From: Teredinibacter waterburyi
GTDB lineage: Bacteria > Pseudomonadota > Gammaproteobacteria > Pseudomonadales > Cellvibrionaceae
DNA: 64,000 bases
Reading direction: 5' to 3'
Assembly (NCBI RefSeq): GCF_001922985.1
Contig: NZ_MRUH01000103.1
Span: forward strand, 1-64,000
Both the position numbers and the translations under genes were made by a program. A model generated the notes under the pieces. It worked only from the letters and a program-made list of their open reading frames with translations, was not told the DNA's origin and did no database searches. Of this stretch, positions 17,320-27,042 are shown one piece after another. The first letter of the stretch is position 1; every line of letters starts with the position of its first letter.

Positions 17320-17717
17320 GAGTATTTCCTCTTTATTGTTCACTTGATAGTTTGCTGGCGGACTGTGAGTTCGAAATATTTTTATTGAAATGACTGCTCG
17401 AAAATGAGTCGTAGAAAACATTAATTATTATTGGTTTTATGAACACGCTAACAGCGACAAGAAAGTGCGGAGTTCGATTAAAGGCCGGCCTAAGCTACGG
17501 TAGCCTAAAAATGAGCGGCTTGCGGCGAGGGCTGCGCTGAATGGTACCAGCGTTAAGCGCTCTAGGCTGTAGATTCGTGCGCCATTCAGACGGGGCGTAA
17601 CGACATAAATCCAACTCCGCCGGTAGAATTTACCTTTTGTGGTAAAGACTACCAGCGCGCGCGGAATGAAAAGTGTCGCAATTATTTCCAGTTTTTAGTG
17701 TGAATAATTTAGTAGGA
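17320..17717. other. Intergenic region, no gene supported
   Basis: 398 bp between two minus-strand genes. It should hold the promoter of the chitin-binding protein gene near its left end. I see no convincing coding frame, RNA gene or repeat. Confidence 0.5.
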
Positions 17718-19256
17718 TTAATATGCTTCAGATAATAACCTGTTAATTCGGTCGGCGTTACTTGGCTCTTTTAGAAGGTGTTTGTGTTTTTTATCGAACA
17801 GCCAGATTTCTACACGTTCGTTCTTGAGTGCGCTTCGGCCTTCATTTGCGGCGACCGGCAAGTCTGCACCCAGGCCAATAATAGCGTCGGTTACAACGCC
17901 TTGGCGGAACAGCTCCGCTTTTACTGCGGCGGTACGTAATTTCGAAATAACCTTTGCGCGTGATTCGGTGGCTTTTAGTTTGCTAAAACCAACCAACTGA
18001 ATTTGAACAGTGTCGTCTTTATTCTTATTTAGATAGTCAACGACTCTCTGTATATCTTGCTTTGCTTTATTGTCTAAATTGGCGTCGCCAGGAAGAAATC
18101 GAAAGTTAACGGAAAGACGTTTCCCATGCTGGGTGAGTGCAGAATATATTCTTGGGGAGTCAACAGCGTCGACAGTCAGACTTATAGGGTTTTGTGAAAT
18201 AAAACCAATATTCTCAACAATTTTTTGGCCGGCAACACTGTGTGCGAAAGCAATAAATTCTTCAATCTCGGGCTTGTTACCGTAAGCCGGTGTATACATA
18301 TATAGCCTACGGGCGAGCGCGTAATCTTCCGTAGCGACGTAAAGTGGTTCGGGTGACAGGGGGGTTGAGTTTTGTTCCTGAATCGCCAACGCTTTAGAAC
18401 GGCGTACCGACGCGAGGCCAACAAACCCAATGCCGGCAATATCGCGAGCAACCGTATCCGATAGCAGATCGTTCGACTCAAACCGTTCCGAACTGGGGCT
18501 TAATTTGTGGTTTTTACCTAAAACCAAACTGGAAAAAGTATCCCATGTGCCAGAATTTTCGTCGCGTGCATAGATGTTAATGGCATGATTTAAACCGCCC
18601 AATTCTCGCCAATTCCGGATCTCGCCAGAGAATATTTGTGCGACTTGCTCAACCGATAATTGTGAGACGGGATTGCTCGGATTAACTACTACCGCTAAGC
18701 CATCGATGGCAACAACATGCTCCGCATTAAAGCTAGACATGTCACCGTAATTTTCTAACTGCAGTTTTTCAGCAGGTTTAATACTGCGAGACGCTAATGC
18801 AATGTCTGCCGTTTTTGAATATAGCCCTTTGAATCCAGTGCTGGAACCGTGTGCGTGAATGTCAATGTATACAGATAAATAACCACGCTTACCGGTAACC
18901 CGGACTTCGTTATCATTTTCGAGTGGCCTAATGTCCACATAATCACAACCCTTTGCTTCTAAATAGGCTGCAGCCCATGCGGGGGCAAGCCGCGCTCCGA
19001 TGGTGTTGGAACCTTGTAGCGTAAATAGTAGGCCTTCGGTATCGCTAGAAAAGCCAATTAGCTGAATATTATTATCTAACTTATTTTCTGTGGAGTTGGC
19101 GGCACCGGACAAGACTAAAAGCGTGGCCGTAATAATGTACAAGAAACAGCGTGTGTATATATTTGTAGTTGATATTTGGCGTTTAGTGATGAGGCGTAGG
19201 GTTAGGACGTTTTGAAGGCTTAAATTCCGCAAAAACACAAAGCGGGAGTTCAACAT
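17718..19256 (-). CDS. PstS-like phosphate-binding protein fused to an OmpA-type domain
   Basis: 512 aa. A basic N-terminal extension of about 35 residues precedes the hydrophobic export segment (CFLYIITATLLVLSGAANS). Residues about 75-350 form a PstS-like domain: LQGSNTIGARLAPAW, a phosphate-loop-like HGSSTGFKGL, and ARDENSGTWDTF. Residues about 385-500 resemble the OmpA C-terminal domain (VNFRFLPGDANLDNKAKQDI ... NERVEIWLF), which usually binds peptidoglycan. This suggests a wall-anchored periplasmic phosphate binder rather than a free ABC-transport PstS. AGAGG precedes the ATG. It is divergent from a TonB receptor, with a PHO-box-like site in front of each gene. Confidence 0.85.
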   Translation of the reverse strand: MLNSRFVFLRNLSLQNVLTLRLITKRQISTTNIYTRCFLYIITATLLVLSGAANSTENKLDNNIQLIGFSSDTEGLLFTLQGSNTIGARLAPAWAAAYLEAKGCDYVDIRPLENDNEVRVTGKRGYLSVYIDIHAHGSSTGFKGLYSKTADIALASRSIKPAEKLQLENYGDMSSFNAEHVVAIDGLAVVVNPSNPVSQLSVEQVAQIFSGEIRNWRELGGLNHAINIYARDENSGTWDTFSSLVLGKNHKLSPSSERFESNDLLSDTVARDIAGIGFVGLASVRRSKALAIQEQNSTPLSPEPLYVATEDYALARRLYMYTPAYGNKPEIEEFIAFAHSVAGQKIVENIGFISQNPISLTVDAVDSPRIYSALTQHGKRLSVNFRFLPGDANLDNKAKQDIQRVVDYLNKNKDDTVQIQLVGFSKLKATESRAKVISKLRTAAVKAELFRQGVVTDAIIGLGADLPVAANEGRSALKNERVEIWLFDKKHKHLLKEPSNADRINRLLSEAY

Positions 19257-19315
19257 GGATAACCTCTTATTAATCTAGCTATAGAGAGCGAAGCGCGGCA
19301 AGGTACCGATAGAGT

Positions 19316-19333
19316 GTTGCATTTATATGACAG
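19316..19333 (-). promoter_or_regulatory. PHO box (PhoB site) upstream of the PstS-OmpA gene
   Basis: Read on the minus strand, CTGTCATATAAATGCAAC matches 16 of 18 positions of the consensus CTGTCATAWAWCTGTMAY. It lies about 60 bp before the start codon at 19256. Confidence 0.7.
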
Positions 19334-19780
19334 TTGTTGCTGTTAGCTGTCCTATGTTGAGTAACTGCGCAGGGAGGCACATAGTGGTAAAAGATATTTT
19401 GTGGTTGAAAAAAGTTAGCGGAGAAATAGTAATACAATAAAAAAATACCCCACGCGTTGCACGTAGGGTTCTGTGTGTTAATGCCGCGTCCAAGCTTACC
19501 GTATTATCAATTTTATTATCCCTCCGCATCCTGCGTCTTTATTCTGTGGTGTAAGCATAAATACACCTAGCTAGATTGTTGCGACTGTTGGAGCCGTTCC
19601 GTCGGTCAACTGCGAGCGTAATCTTGCCGTCATTGTGTTACCACATTACGAAGGTTATGTGACACTAATTACTGAGTTAGGTGTTGTGGTGAAATATAGC
19701 TGAAACAAATATGAAATAGTTTTGAAACAAAAAAGACATAAAACCGAACGAATAATAGAAATTAATTTGTAACAATGACT

Positions 19781-19798
19781 TTGTCATATAACTGTAAC
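19781..19798 (+). promoter_or_regulatory. PHO box (PhoB site) upstream of the TonB receptor gene
   Basis: TTGTCATATAACTGTAAC matches 17 of 18 positions of CTGTCATAWAWCTGTMAY, differing only in the first base. A further TGTAAC lies 13 bp upstream. The site is 130 bp before the chosen ATG. The 670-bp divergent region (19257-19928) is A/T-rich and otherwise shows no gene. Confidence 0.82.
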
Positions 19799-19928
19799 CA
19801 GAGAGCCCGAGAATGCGGCAACTACTTTTCGGGGATGAGTTTTTATAGGTTTTAGGCCTAATAAAAACTAAAGCGTAAAACCTTTTAACCTCGGAAGTCT
19901 TTTTACCGTCTTATTGAGGTTTGTGTAC

Positions 19929-22900
19929 ATGAAATACCATTCGCAAGTGAGTTCGCTATTGCTCACGCTAATTCTAAGTTCAGCTCACTATGCACTAGCA
20001 GAGGAAACGTTTGTAAGCGTATTTCTTGATGGTCGTCCGGTTCAGGGGTTGAATGTAAGTGTTGATGCCGAATTGACTGGTGTTACCGCCGAGGATGGCT
20101 CGCTTGCATTAGCTGTAGAGAGTGGTTCTCACAGTTTATTGTTGTTTCGTGAAGACATTCTATTAAGCCAATACGACTATGATCTAGCGGACGGCGAAAA
20201 TGCAGAAATTGCGATAAGTTTTTCTGAAAACCTAGCAACCCCAAAAGTGAAAATTGAAAAATATCGTAACGGCGACCCTGTCACTGCGACCGGTATACTT
20301 CAGGGCTCGGCCATTTCCTTTATTAATGGTTCCGGTGTCGCTGGTGCGACCGTAGAGCTACTGGGTACCGAACTCGCTGCGCTAACTGATGCCGATGGTA
20401 TCTTCCGCATCGAGGCGCCGCGTGGTACTTACAACCTAGTTGTTACCCATCCAAACTTTGAATCATTTGCACAGGATAATATTCGTATAGTCGCCAATAG
20501 TGGGCTTTATGCCAATGTAACGCTTAGACCAAGCGCGACCGACGACTATGCATCTGCACCGGATGCCAATCCTGCCGTTGTTACCCCTATGGCCGCACAT
20601 AATGGTGTAGAAGAAATGTTTATTGTCGGTCGCTTTCAGGCAATGAACTCAGCCGTGGATATGGAACGTTTGTCTGGTTCAATAATCGATGCGGTAGATG
20701 CGGAGCAGTTGTCACGGTTTGGTGATAGTAATGTTGCCGGAGCACTAAAACGTATTGCCGGCGTGTCGGTTAACGATGGTAAATACGCCGTGGTTCGCGG
20801 TCTAGATGGTCGTTATATTTCCAGCACCTTAAATAATAATTTAATGCCCACGACCGATCCGCTGCGTCGCGATGTGCAGCTGGATTTATTTCCAGCAAAT
20901 ATTTTGGGTAATATAGAAATCAGTAAAAGCTATAGCGCCGATCTGCCCGGAGATAGCACTGGTGGCACCATTGCCATGAATACCAAAGATGCGCCAACCG
21001 AATACAGCAATAAATTATCCTTAGGTCTTGGCTATAACTTTGACATTACGGGTAGCGATATAGTTGGCTATGAGGGAAGCGGTACGGACTGGCTGACCTA
21101 TGATAATGGCGATCGTGAAATTCCCGGCGAAGTCGCAACTACCTTTACGCCCTACCAAGGTACGGCTACCGCGGCAGTGAATACCTGCGATGTGTCTGGC
21201 TGCGATATTAGCTATGACGAAAATGCACGCTTGGCGCAGCAGTTTCCGGTTGTTTATAACACCTCGATGGAATCCGCCTCGCCAGACTTTAGTCTCGGTT
21301 ATGCCTTGGGCAATAGCTTTGATAACAGCTTTGGAGAGGTTGGTGTGTACGGCGCAGTAGGTTTGGGTAACTCAACCAAATCGCGTATCGATGCGAGCTT
21401 TAACGATTCTCAGCGTGAAGGTACTTACGAACGCAGTGTTAAATCTTCAAAACTGAACGCCTACTTTGTTGTTGGTTTAGACGATAATCACGATGGATCT
21501 TGGTTGAGTAAAACAATCTTTCTACGCCAAGCCGACGATACCACACGAGTGGTTGACGGCTATAACTATCAAGACGGCGTTGCCTACAAAGAGGCTATGC
21601 TGCGCTGGAACGAGCGTGAATTTTTTGCACAGCAGTTTTCGGGCAGTCATCCGTTGTTCGAAGCTTCTGAATTTTCCTGGCGTATGGGTGCGTCTAAAAC
21701 CACTATGGACGAGCCCGATCGTCGTTCTTGGTATTATTCGGGCGGTGTATTTTTACCCTCGTCAGCGGAGCGTCGTTACTCGGCGTTAACTGAAGATGGA
21801 ACTGATTTTGGTGTGGACTATAAAGTTGATTTTGATCTGACTGAAAATATTACCACCGAATTGAAGGTTGGTGCGCTCTATAACAAGCGCGACCGCGTTT
21901 GGAATTCGGGTCGTTTTAGCTTTAACTACGGTCGAGGCCCTGGGTTTGATGATACCCATGCCGATGTGGAAACCCAATTATCGCAACAGAACCTCGCCGA
22001 CAAAAATTTTCAATTGCGAAAAACAACCGCCAACACTGATAGCTTTACGGCGGATATTGAAACCACCGCATTTTACCTAACCACAGAAACCTTAATTGCC
22101 GACAAGCTAACTTTAGTCTTGGGTGCGCGCCAAGAAGATAATACGCAAACTTTAAATTACCCCTACGAAAATAGCGTAAATAACTTTAACGAACTAGACG
22201 GCGGCGATTTACTACCAAGCTTGACGCTCGCCTACGACTTTAATGATTCTTGGAAGTTGCGTTCTAGTTACAGTCAAACCGTTTCACGTCCGGGAGTGAT
22301 CGAGCGCTCCAGTTCGAGTATGTCTGATCCAGATACGGATAAGCGAATTTTCGGCAACCCCGATCTGGTGGTCGCGACAATTGACAACTTAGATTTACGT
22401 CTTGAGTACTACTTTGAAAATGGTGGCAATGCGTCGCTTGCATGGTTTTCGAAAACAATCGATAACCCCATCGAAAAAACCTTGCCTGATGCTTCTGGTT
22501 CGGCCTCTAATGGTTATGAGTTCCGCAACGCCGCCAGTGCAGATATAAGTGGTATTGAATTAGACTTTAGTAAGCAGCTAGTCGACAGCGCGAGTTGGAG
22601 TGTTGACCTTGGCTTTAACCTATCGTTAATCGATTCTAAAGTATCGCTGGACAGTCAAAGTCTACGACTAGAAGGCACCGACGCGGAAGGGCGTGAGCTA
22701 CAAGGGCAATCTCCTTTCTTAGTTAACTTCCAGCTTGCTGCCGACCATTTAAATAGTGGCCAAGAGTTTACTCTTTTGCTAAATCACTTCGACGATAAAA
22801 TTGATGCGGTTGGCCGTGGTGCTGGTGTCAGTAATGAAATGGAGTTGGGCCGCACGAGTCTAGATTTTAACTACAAGTGGACGCTAGAGAGTGAATCTAG

Positions 22901-23021
22901 TATTAGTGTAAAGCTAAGCAACATTTTAGATGCTAGCGTTGAATATGAGCAAAACGGAACAATAAGCGAGAGTTATAAAGAAGGCCGATCACTAAGTGTA
23001 GGTTATACCCACTCTTTCTGA
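19929..23021 (+). CDS. TonB-dependent outer-membrane receptor with carboxypeptidase-regulatory domain
   Basis: 1030 aa from the ATG at 19929 (GAGG nine bases upstream and a signal peptide ending AHYALA); a TTG 15 bases earlier is in frame but has no site. Domains: a beta-sandwich (about 25-110), a CarboxypepD_reg-like domain (about 115-205, SGVAGATVELLGTE), the plug (about 230-370, SRFGDSNVAGALKRIAGVSV, VVRGLDGRYISSTLN) and a 22-strand-type barrel ending SVGYTHSF. The CarboxypepD_reg-plus-plug order is typical of Oar-like receptors. With the PHO box and neighbouring PstS-like gene, the likely substrate is a phosphate compound (inferred). A terminator-like hairpin follows. Confidence 0.9.
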   Translation: MKYHSQVSSLLLTLILSSAHYALAEETFVSVFLDGRPVQGLNVSVDAELTGVTAEDGSLALAVESGSHSLLLFREDILLSQYDYDLADGENAEIAISFSENLATPKVKIEKYRNGDPVTATGILQGSAISFINGSGVAGATVELLGTELAALTDADGIFRIEAPRGTYNLVVTHPNFESFAQDNIRIVANSGLYANVTLRPSATDDYASAPDANPAVVTPMAAHNGVEEMFIVGRFQAMNSAVDMERLSGSIIDAVDAEQLSRFGDSNVAGALKRIAGVSVNDGKYAVVRGLDGRYISSTLNNNLMPTTDPLRRDVQLDLFPANILGNIEISKSYSADLPGDSTGGTIAMNTKDAPTEYSNKLSLGLGYNFDITGSDIVGYEGSGTDWLTYDNGDREIPGEVATTFTPYQGTATAAVNTCDVSGCDISYDENARLAQQFPVVYNTSMESASPDFSLGYALGNSFDNSFGEVGVYGAVGLGNSTKSRIDASFNDSQREGTYERSVKSSKLNAYFVVGLDDNHDGSWLSKTIFLRQADDTTRVVDGYNYQDGVAYKEAMLRWNEREFFAQQFSGSHPLFEASEFSWRMGASKTTMDEPDRRSWYYSGGVFLPSSAERRYSALTEDGTDFGVDYKVDFDLTENITTELKVGALYNKRDRVWNSGRFSFNYGRGPGFDDTHADVETQLSQQNLADKNFQLRKTTANTDSFTADIETTAFYLTTETLIADKLTLVLGARQEDNTQTLNYPYENSVNNFNELDGGDLLPSLTLAYDFNDSWKLRSSYSQTVSRPGVIERSSSSMSDPDTDKRIFGNPDLVVATIDNLDLRLEYYFENGGNASLAWFSKTIDNPIEKTLPDASGSASNGYEFRNAASADISGIELDFSKQLVDSASWSVDLGFNLSLIDSKVSLDSQSLRLEGTDAEGRELQGQSPFLVNFQLAADHLNSGQEFTLLLNHFDDKIDAVGRGAGVSNEMELGRTSLDFNYKWTLESESSISVKLSNILDASVEYEQNGTISESYKEGRSLSVGYTHSF

Positions 23022-23448
23022 TTTTACGTTATTGTTGCTTTTTAGCGTTATAAAGTTGTTAGCCTGCCGGAAAATTTCGACAAGTATAATTTGAATAAAA
23101 ATAACCACAAAAATAAGGCGGCAACCGCACGGGTTGTCGCCATTTCTAGTTGTTTTAACTCGTTTCCCCCGCGCTCTAATACTCCGGCTCTTAAAATAAT
23201 TGACCGCAGAAATCTATATTCGTATAGGGGTCTATATCGGTCACTAAAATCCACATTTATTTTTCAGTTAATAAAAACGTAACAATTACGTGATAAAACG
23301 TTGGGCTGTGAACCGATGCATGCGTTTTTTGCGGGCAACAACAAATCGAGTTGGCCAGAAAAAATAATCGAACAGTTAAAAACGTTCTGGTCACATGGAA
23401 TCCCAGTGATGGGTAATAACTTTTCAACCATTAGCGGAAACATAAGCT
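23022..23448. other. Intergenic region between receptor and lipoprotein genes
   Basis: 427 bp, A/T-rich, with a hairpin at 23117-23141. Short open frames on both strands lack ribosome sites or family features. No further PHO box was found here. Confidence 0.5.
23117..23141. terminator. Hairpin after the TonB receptor
   Basis: GGCGGCAACC, loop GCACG, GGTTGTCGCC form a 10-bp stem with one G-T pair, 95 bp after the stop codon. A T-rich stretch follows on the plus strand and a longer one on the minus strand. Confidence 0.5.
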
Positions 23449-26277
23449 ATGAAAATATTTAAATATGCAATTGCTCTAGCGAGCGCTAGCGTACTTTTGT
23501 CGGCCTGCGGTGGCAGTAGTAATGACGACGACACCACTCCAACCGCAACACCAACTCCCACGCCTACCGTTTCTTGTAACGATGGCTTGCCTAGCTTCGT
23601 AACCTGTACCGATGGCACCGGCAGTGCAGCTGATGTTTATGTTATTAGCGGTAATATCAACGAAGATTACACCTTGGATTACAGTAGCAGTAAAGACTGG
23701 CGTATTAGCGGCACTGTTACCGTAGGTTCTGGCAACGTAACGACTGTTGCGTCAGATGCTGACGTAATGGCCGTTCAAGACGCTGGTGTTACCTTGACGA
23801 TTGAGCCTGGTGTTCACGTTAAAGCGTTTGAAAGTGCGAAATTTATTGTAACGCGCGGTTCAAAACTTGACGCCGACGGTACGGCCGCTTTACCAATTAC
23901 CTTTAGCTCGTTAGATGATAACTATGACGGCGAAGGTGAGTGGGGCGGTGTTGTTGTGCAAGGTTTTGCGCCGCAATATGGTAAAGGCAATACCGGTGCA
24001 TGTTTTGGAGATGGCACTACCTGTAACGTAGATGGTGAAGGCGGTGATGATATCGGCGTTTACGGCGGTAATATTGTTGACGATAACAGCGGTACTATTC
24101 GCTACGTTCGTATTGCTGAAGGTGGTTTGATTGCCAGCGCCGACAACGAAGTAAATGGTCTAACGCTTCAGGGTGTTGGTTCCGACACCGTGGTTGAATA
24201 TGTGCAGGTACACGGCAACCAAGATGATGGCATAGAATGGTTTGGTGGAACGGTAAATGTTAAGCACGTTGTTCTTACTAACAACGATGATGACGATATC
24301 GATTTTGACGAAGGCTACGTTGGTAACATCCAATATGCGTTAGTTGTTAAGAACCAAACTAAAGCAGCGCCCACAGGCAAAAACGATCCGCGCGGAATCG
24401 AAGCCAACTCAAGCGATGCGGATTACGTACCACAAACGAATGCGGTTTTATCAAACATTACCGTTATTGGTGGCTCAGTAAATAACGCTCCAGACTCTAG
24501 CGAAGGCGAGCAGCCAGGTATGCGTTTGCGCGGATCGTTAACCGTGAATATCGTAAACAGTGTTGTCGAAGGTTTTGATAAAGCCTGTATCCGTATTGAC
24601 GATTCGGACATTGACGGTTCTGGTGCTGGCACCGAGATGGAAAACTCAAACGTAACTCTCACCAATGTGTTAGGTGACTGTGAAGGTGGTTACTATCAGA
24701 AGCGTGCAGCGGATGCGGAAAACAATGCAACAGCGACCACTGTAACGTTTGATGCGGCTTACGCCATTAACGAAGCTTCTGCTCAGCTAGATAGCGTTGT
24801 TGCTGTAACGGCGGTGGGTAGCTCTAGCTTTACTTTCGACTCTACCGACTATGTTGGTGCGGTTGCGCCGGGTACTGACGCAGCAGACGCATGGTGGGCT
24901 GGTTGGACGCTTCCTGGTACGCTTACTGAAGCCGAAACTGAAACCCCAGCGGCTGCAGACTTTGTAAGCTGTGACGGCGATGTGTGTACGATTAACGGAA
25001 ACATCACGACTGACTACACCTTAGTTAACGGTGTTGAGTGGCGCTTGAGCGGTACTATTGCTGTTGGTAACGGTAATACCACAACACTGAATAATGATGA
25101 CGACGTTGCCGCTTTACGCGCAGCAGGCGTTACTTTGACGGTTCGCCCTGGCGTTGAAGTTTTGGGTTTCGAAAGCTCTAAGCTAATCATCACTCGCGGT
25201 TCAAAAATCATGGCCGAGGGTAAGTCCTACGCGCCAATTACTTTTGCTTCGCTTGATGAAGGTTATGAAGGTGAAGGCGAGTGGGGCGGCATTGTTGTTC
25301 AGGGCCTTGCTCCACAATATGGAAAAGGTAACACCGGTGCCTGTTATGGCGACGGCACTACCTGTAACGTAGACGGCGAAGGCGGCGACGACATCGGTGT
25401 TTATGGCGGTAACGATAAAGCTGACGATAGCGGAGTACTGAAGTTTGTACGTATCGCTGAAGCCGGTTTGGTTGCAAGTGCCGATAACGAAGTGAACGGT
25501 CTTACCTTCCAAGGCGTTGGCCACGGAACTGAAGTTGAATATATTCAAATTCACGGCAACCGCGACGACGGTATCGAGTGGTTTGGTGGCACGGTTAATG
25601 TTAAGTACGCTGTATTAACCAGTAACGATGATGACGATATCGACTTCGATGAAGGTTACATGGGTAACATTCAGTACGCCTTGATCGTTAAAAATCAAAC
25701 TAAAGATACCCCTACGGGTAAAAACGATCCGCGCGGAATTGAAGCCAACTCAAGCGACGCTGATTACGTTCCACAAACCAACGCGGTATTAGCTAACATT
25801 ACAGTTATTGGTGGCCCCGTAAATAACAACGCCGACTCCGAAGAAGGTCAGCAGCCGGGCATGCGTTTACGCGGTGCATTAACGGTTGCGGTTCACAACA
25901 CGGTTGTTGAAGGTTTTGATAAGGGTTGTATTCGTATCGATGACGCCGACATTGACGGCTCTGGCGCGGGTACAGATATGGAGCTTTCATCGGTAACGTT
26001 GAATAACGTACTTGGCGATTGTTCTAGCGGTTACTACCAGAAGCGTGCAGCGGACAGCGTAACGAATGCTGGTCCAGATACGACTGCGGTTAGTTTCGAT
26101 GCGGCTTATGCCTTAGAAGGTTCGGAAGCCATGTTGGATTCAGCCGCGACCATTACGGCGATGGATAACGGTTCAGACTTCAGCTTTGACCAAACTGACT
26201 ATGTTGGTGCGGTTAAGCCGGGCACTGCCGCTGCAGACGCTTGGTGGGCAGGTTGGACACTAGACGGTACACTTTAA
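23449..26277 (+). CDS. Lipoprotein with two large tandem repeats (right-handed-helix-like)
   Basis: 942 aa. A lipobox (SVLLSAC, C20) is followed by a GGSSNDDD/TPTP linker. The mature protein is two copies of a roughly 447-residue unit: each has GDGTTCNVDGEGGDDIGVYG, a VEYVQVHGNQDDGIEWFGGT-type segment, NDDDDIDFDEGY and PRGIEANSSDADYVPQTNAV, and ends in DAWWAGWTL. At the DNA level the copies are offset by 1341 bp. The repeated strand pattern and acidic loops suggest a parallel beta-helix with calcium sites. Similar lipoproteins occur beside Oar-type TonB receptors, so a surface role in capturing the receptor's substrate is likely but unproven. Two hairpins follow. Confidence 0.85.
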   Translation: MKIFKYAIALASASVLLSACGGSSNDDDTTPTATPTPTPTVSCNDGLPSFVTCTDGTGSAADVYVISGNINEDYTLDYSSSKDWRISGTVTVGSGNVTTVASDADVMAVQDAGVTLTIEPGVHVKAFESAKFIVTRGSKLDADGTAALPITFSSLDDNYDGEGEWGGVVVQGFAPQYGKGNTGACFGDGTTCNVDGEGGDDIGVYGGNIVDDNSGTIRYVRIAEGGLIASADNEVNGLTLQGVGSDTVVEYVQVHGNQDDGIEWFGGTVNVKHVVLTNNDDDDIDFDEGYVGNIQYALVVKNQTKAAPTGKNDPRGIEANSSDADYVPQTNAVLSNITVIGGSVNNAPDSSEGEQPGMRLRGSLTVNIVNSVVEGFDKACIRIDDSDIDGSGAGTEMENSNVTLTNVLGDCEGGYYQKRAADAENNATATTVTFDAAYAINEASAQLDSVVAVTAVGSSSFTFDSTDYVGAVAPGTDAADAWWAGWTLPGTLTEAETETPAAADFVSCDGDVCTINGNITTDYTLVNGVEWRLSGTIAVGNGNTTTLNNDDDVAALRAAGVTLTVRPGVEVLGFESSKLIITRGSKIMAEGKSYAPITFASLDEGYEGEGEWGGIVVQGLAPQYGKGNTGACYGDGTTCNVDGEGGDDIGVYGGNDKADDSGVLKFVRIAEAGLVASADNEVNGLTFQGVGHGTEVEYIQIHGNRDDGIEWFGGTVNVKYAVLTSNDDDDIDFDEGYMGNIQYALIVKNQTKDTPTGKNDPRGIEANSSDADYVPQTNAVLANITVIGGPVNNNADSEEGQQPGMRLRGALTVAVHNTVVEGFDKGCIRIDDADIDGSGAGTDMELSSVTLNNVLGDCSSGYYQKRAADSVTNAGPDTTAVSFDAAYALEGSEAMLDSAATITAMDNGSDFSFDQTDYVGAVKPGTAAADAWWAGWTLDGTL

Positions 26278-26288
26278 TCTAAGCAACA

Positions 26289-26316
26289 GCGTTGTACGGC
26301 GCTAGCCGCGCAACGC
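26289..26316 (+). repeat. Inverted repeat just after the tandem-repeat lipoprotein
   Basis: GCGTTG ... GGC, loop GCTA, GCC ... CAACGC form two stems separated by a 3-nt internal loop, 11 bp after the stop. It is probably an mRNA 3'-end stabiliser acting with the terminator that follows. Confidence 0.5.
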
Positions 26317-26340
26317 TTTAGTTTCTTAGAGAGAACAAAT

Positions 26341-26377
26341 AAAAAAGACCAGCCTCGATTGTGGCTGGTCTTTTTTT
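26341..26377. terminator. Strong bidirectional terminator
   Basis: AAAAAAGACCAGCC, 8-nt loop, GGCTGGTCTTTTTT: a perfect 14-bp stem flanked by A and T runs between convergent genes. Confidence 0.93.
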
Positions 26378-26413
26378 GTTTGGTTAGTAATAGGTCTTAT
26401 ATTCATAAATGAA

Positions 26414-26968
26414 TTAGCTGTTAGTCTTTTCGAGAATGTTGGTGGCAATACCATCTAGACTACTCTGATTTTTCTCTTTCCAATACGCCTTAATTCCGTC
26501 CTCACCTTTGTTGTTCGCCCAATCACTTAGTTGCTCGCGTTCAGACACATAGTCAAAAAAGGGCACAGACATACCGCAGGACGTTTGCACTAGCTCGATA
26601 GACAGCGTGAAAATCTGCCGAGCGCCGGGAAGCGGTGGGAAAAGTTGATATAACTCATCCCAGCTATCGCTATTGTAGTGAACGACGCTAGCGCTACCGT
26701 AAAGCCGCAAGATCATTGGCTTGCCCTCAAAGGCAGCGAACATAATGGTCATTCTGGGCTGTACTTGAACGTGGGCTGCGGTTTCGTTTCCGCTACCGGT
26801 AACATTAAGCCAGGCGATGGTGTTGTTATTGATAACCTTGAAAGAGTTCATACCTTTTGGTGAAACGTTAACTTTGCTATCTGCCGTTGCGGTGCCCACA
26901 AAAAATAATTTTTGCTTACCGATAAACTTAATGTGTTTATCTGAAAGTTCTGAAAATTGTTGTCCCAT
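26414..26968 (-). CDS. Pyridoxamine 5'-phosphate oxidase-like FMN protein
   Basis: 184 aa from the ATG at 26968 (GGAG and GAAG upstream); an ATG at 26998 has no ribosome site. The split-barrel pattern of the PNPOx family is clear: FVGTATADSKVNVSPKG near residue 25, NTIAWLNVTGSGNETAAHV and RMTIMFAAFEGKPMILRLYG. The C-terminal part (SCGMSVPFFDYV ... WANNKGEDGIKAYWKEKN) matches the subgroup annotated as pyridoxamine 5'-phosphate oxidase family proteins of unknown reaction. It should bind FMN or F420-like cofactors in the cytoplasm. The true pdxH C-terminal dimer motif is absent. Confidence 0.85.
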   Translation of the reverse strand: MGQQFSELSDKHIKFIGKQKLFFVGTATADSKVNVSPKGMNSFKVINNNTIAWLNVTGSGNETAAHVQVQPRMTIMFAAFEGKPMILRLYGSASVVHYNSDSWDELYQLFPPLPGARQIFTLSIELVQTSCGMSVPFFDYVSEREQLSDWANNKGEDGIKAYWKEKNQSSLDGIATNILEKTNS

Positions 26969-27042
26969 TACTTCTATTGCTCCATTGTTTAGCTGCATAG
27001 TGAATGCTAGGCGTTGTTAACAAACCGCCAGTAGATTCCTAT

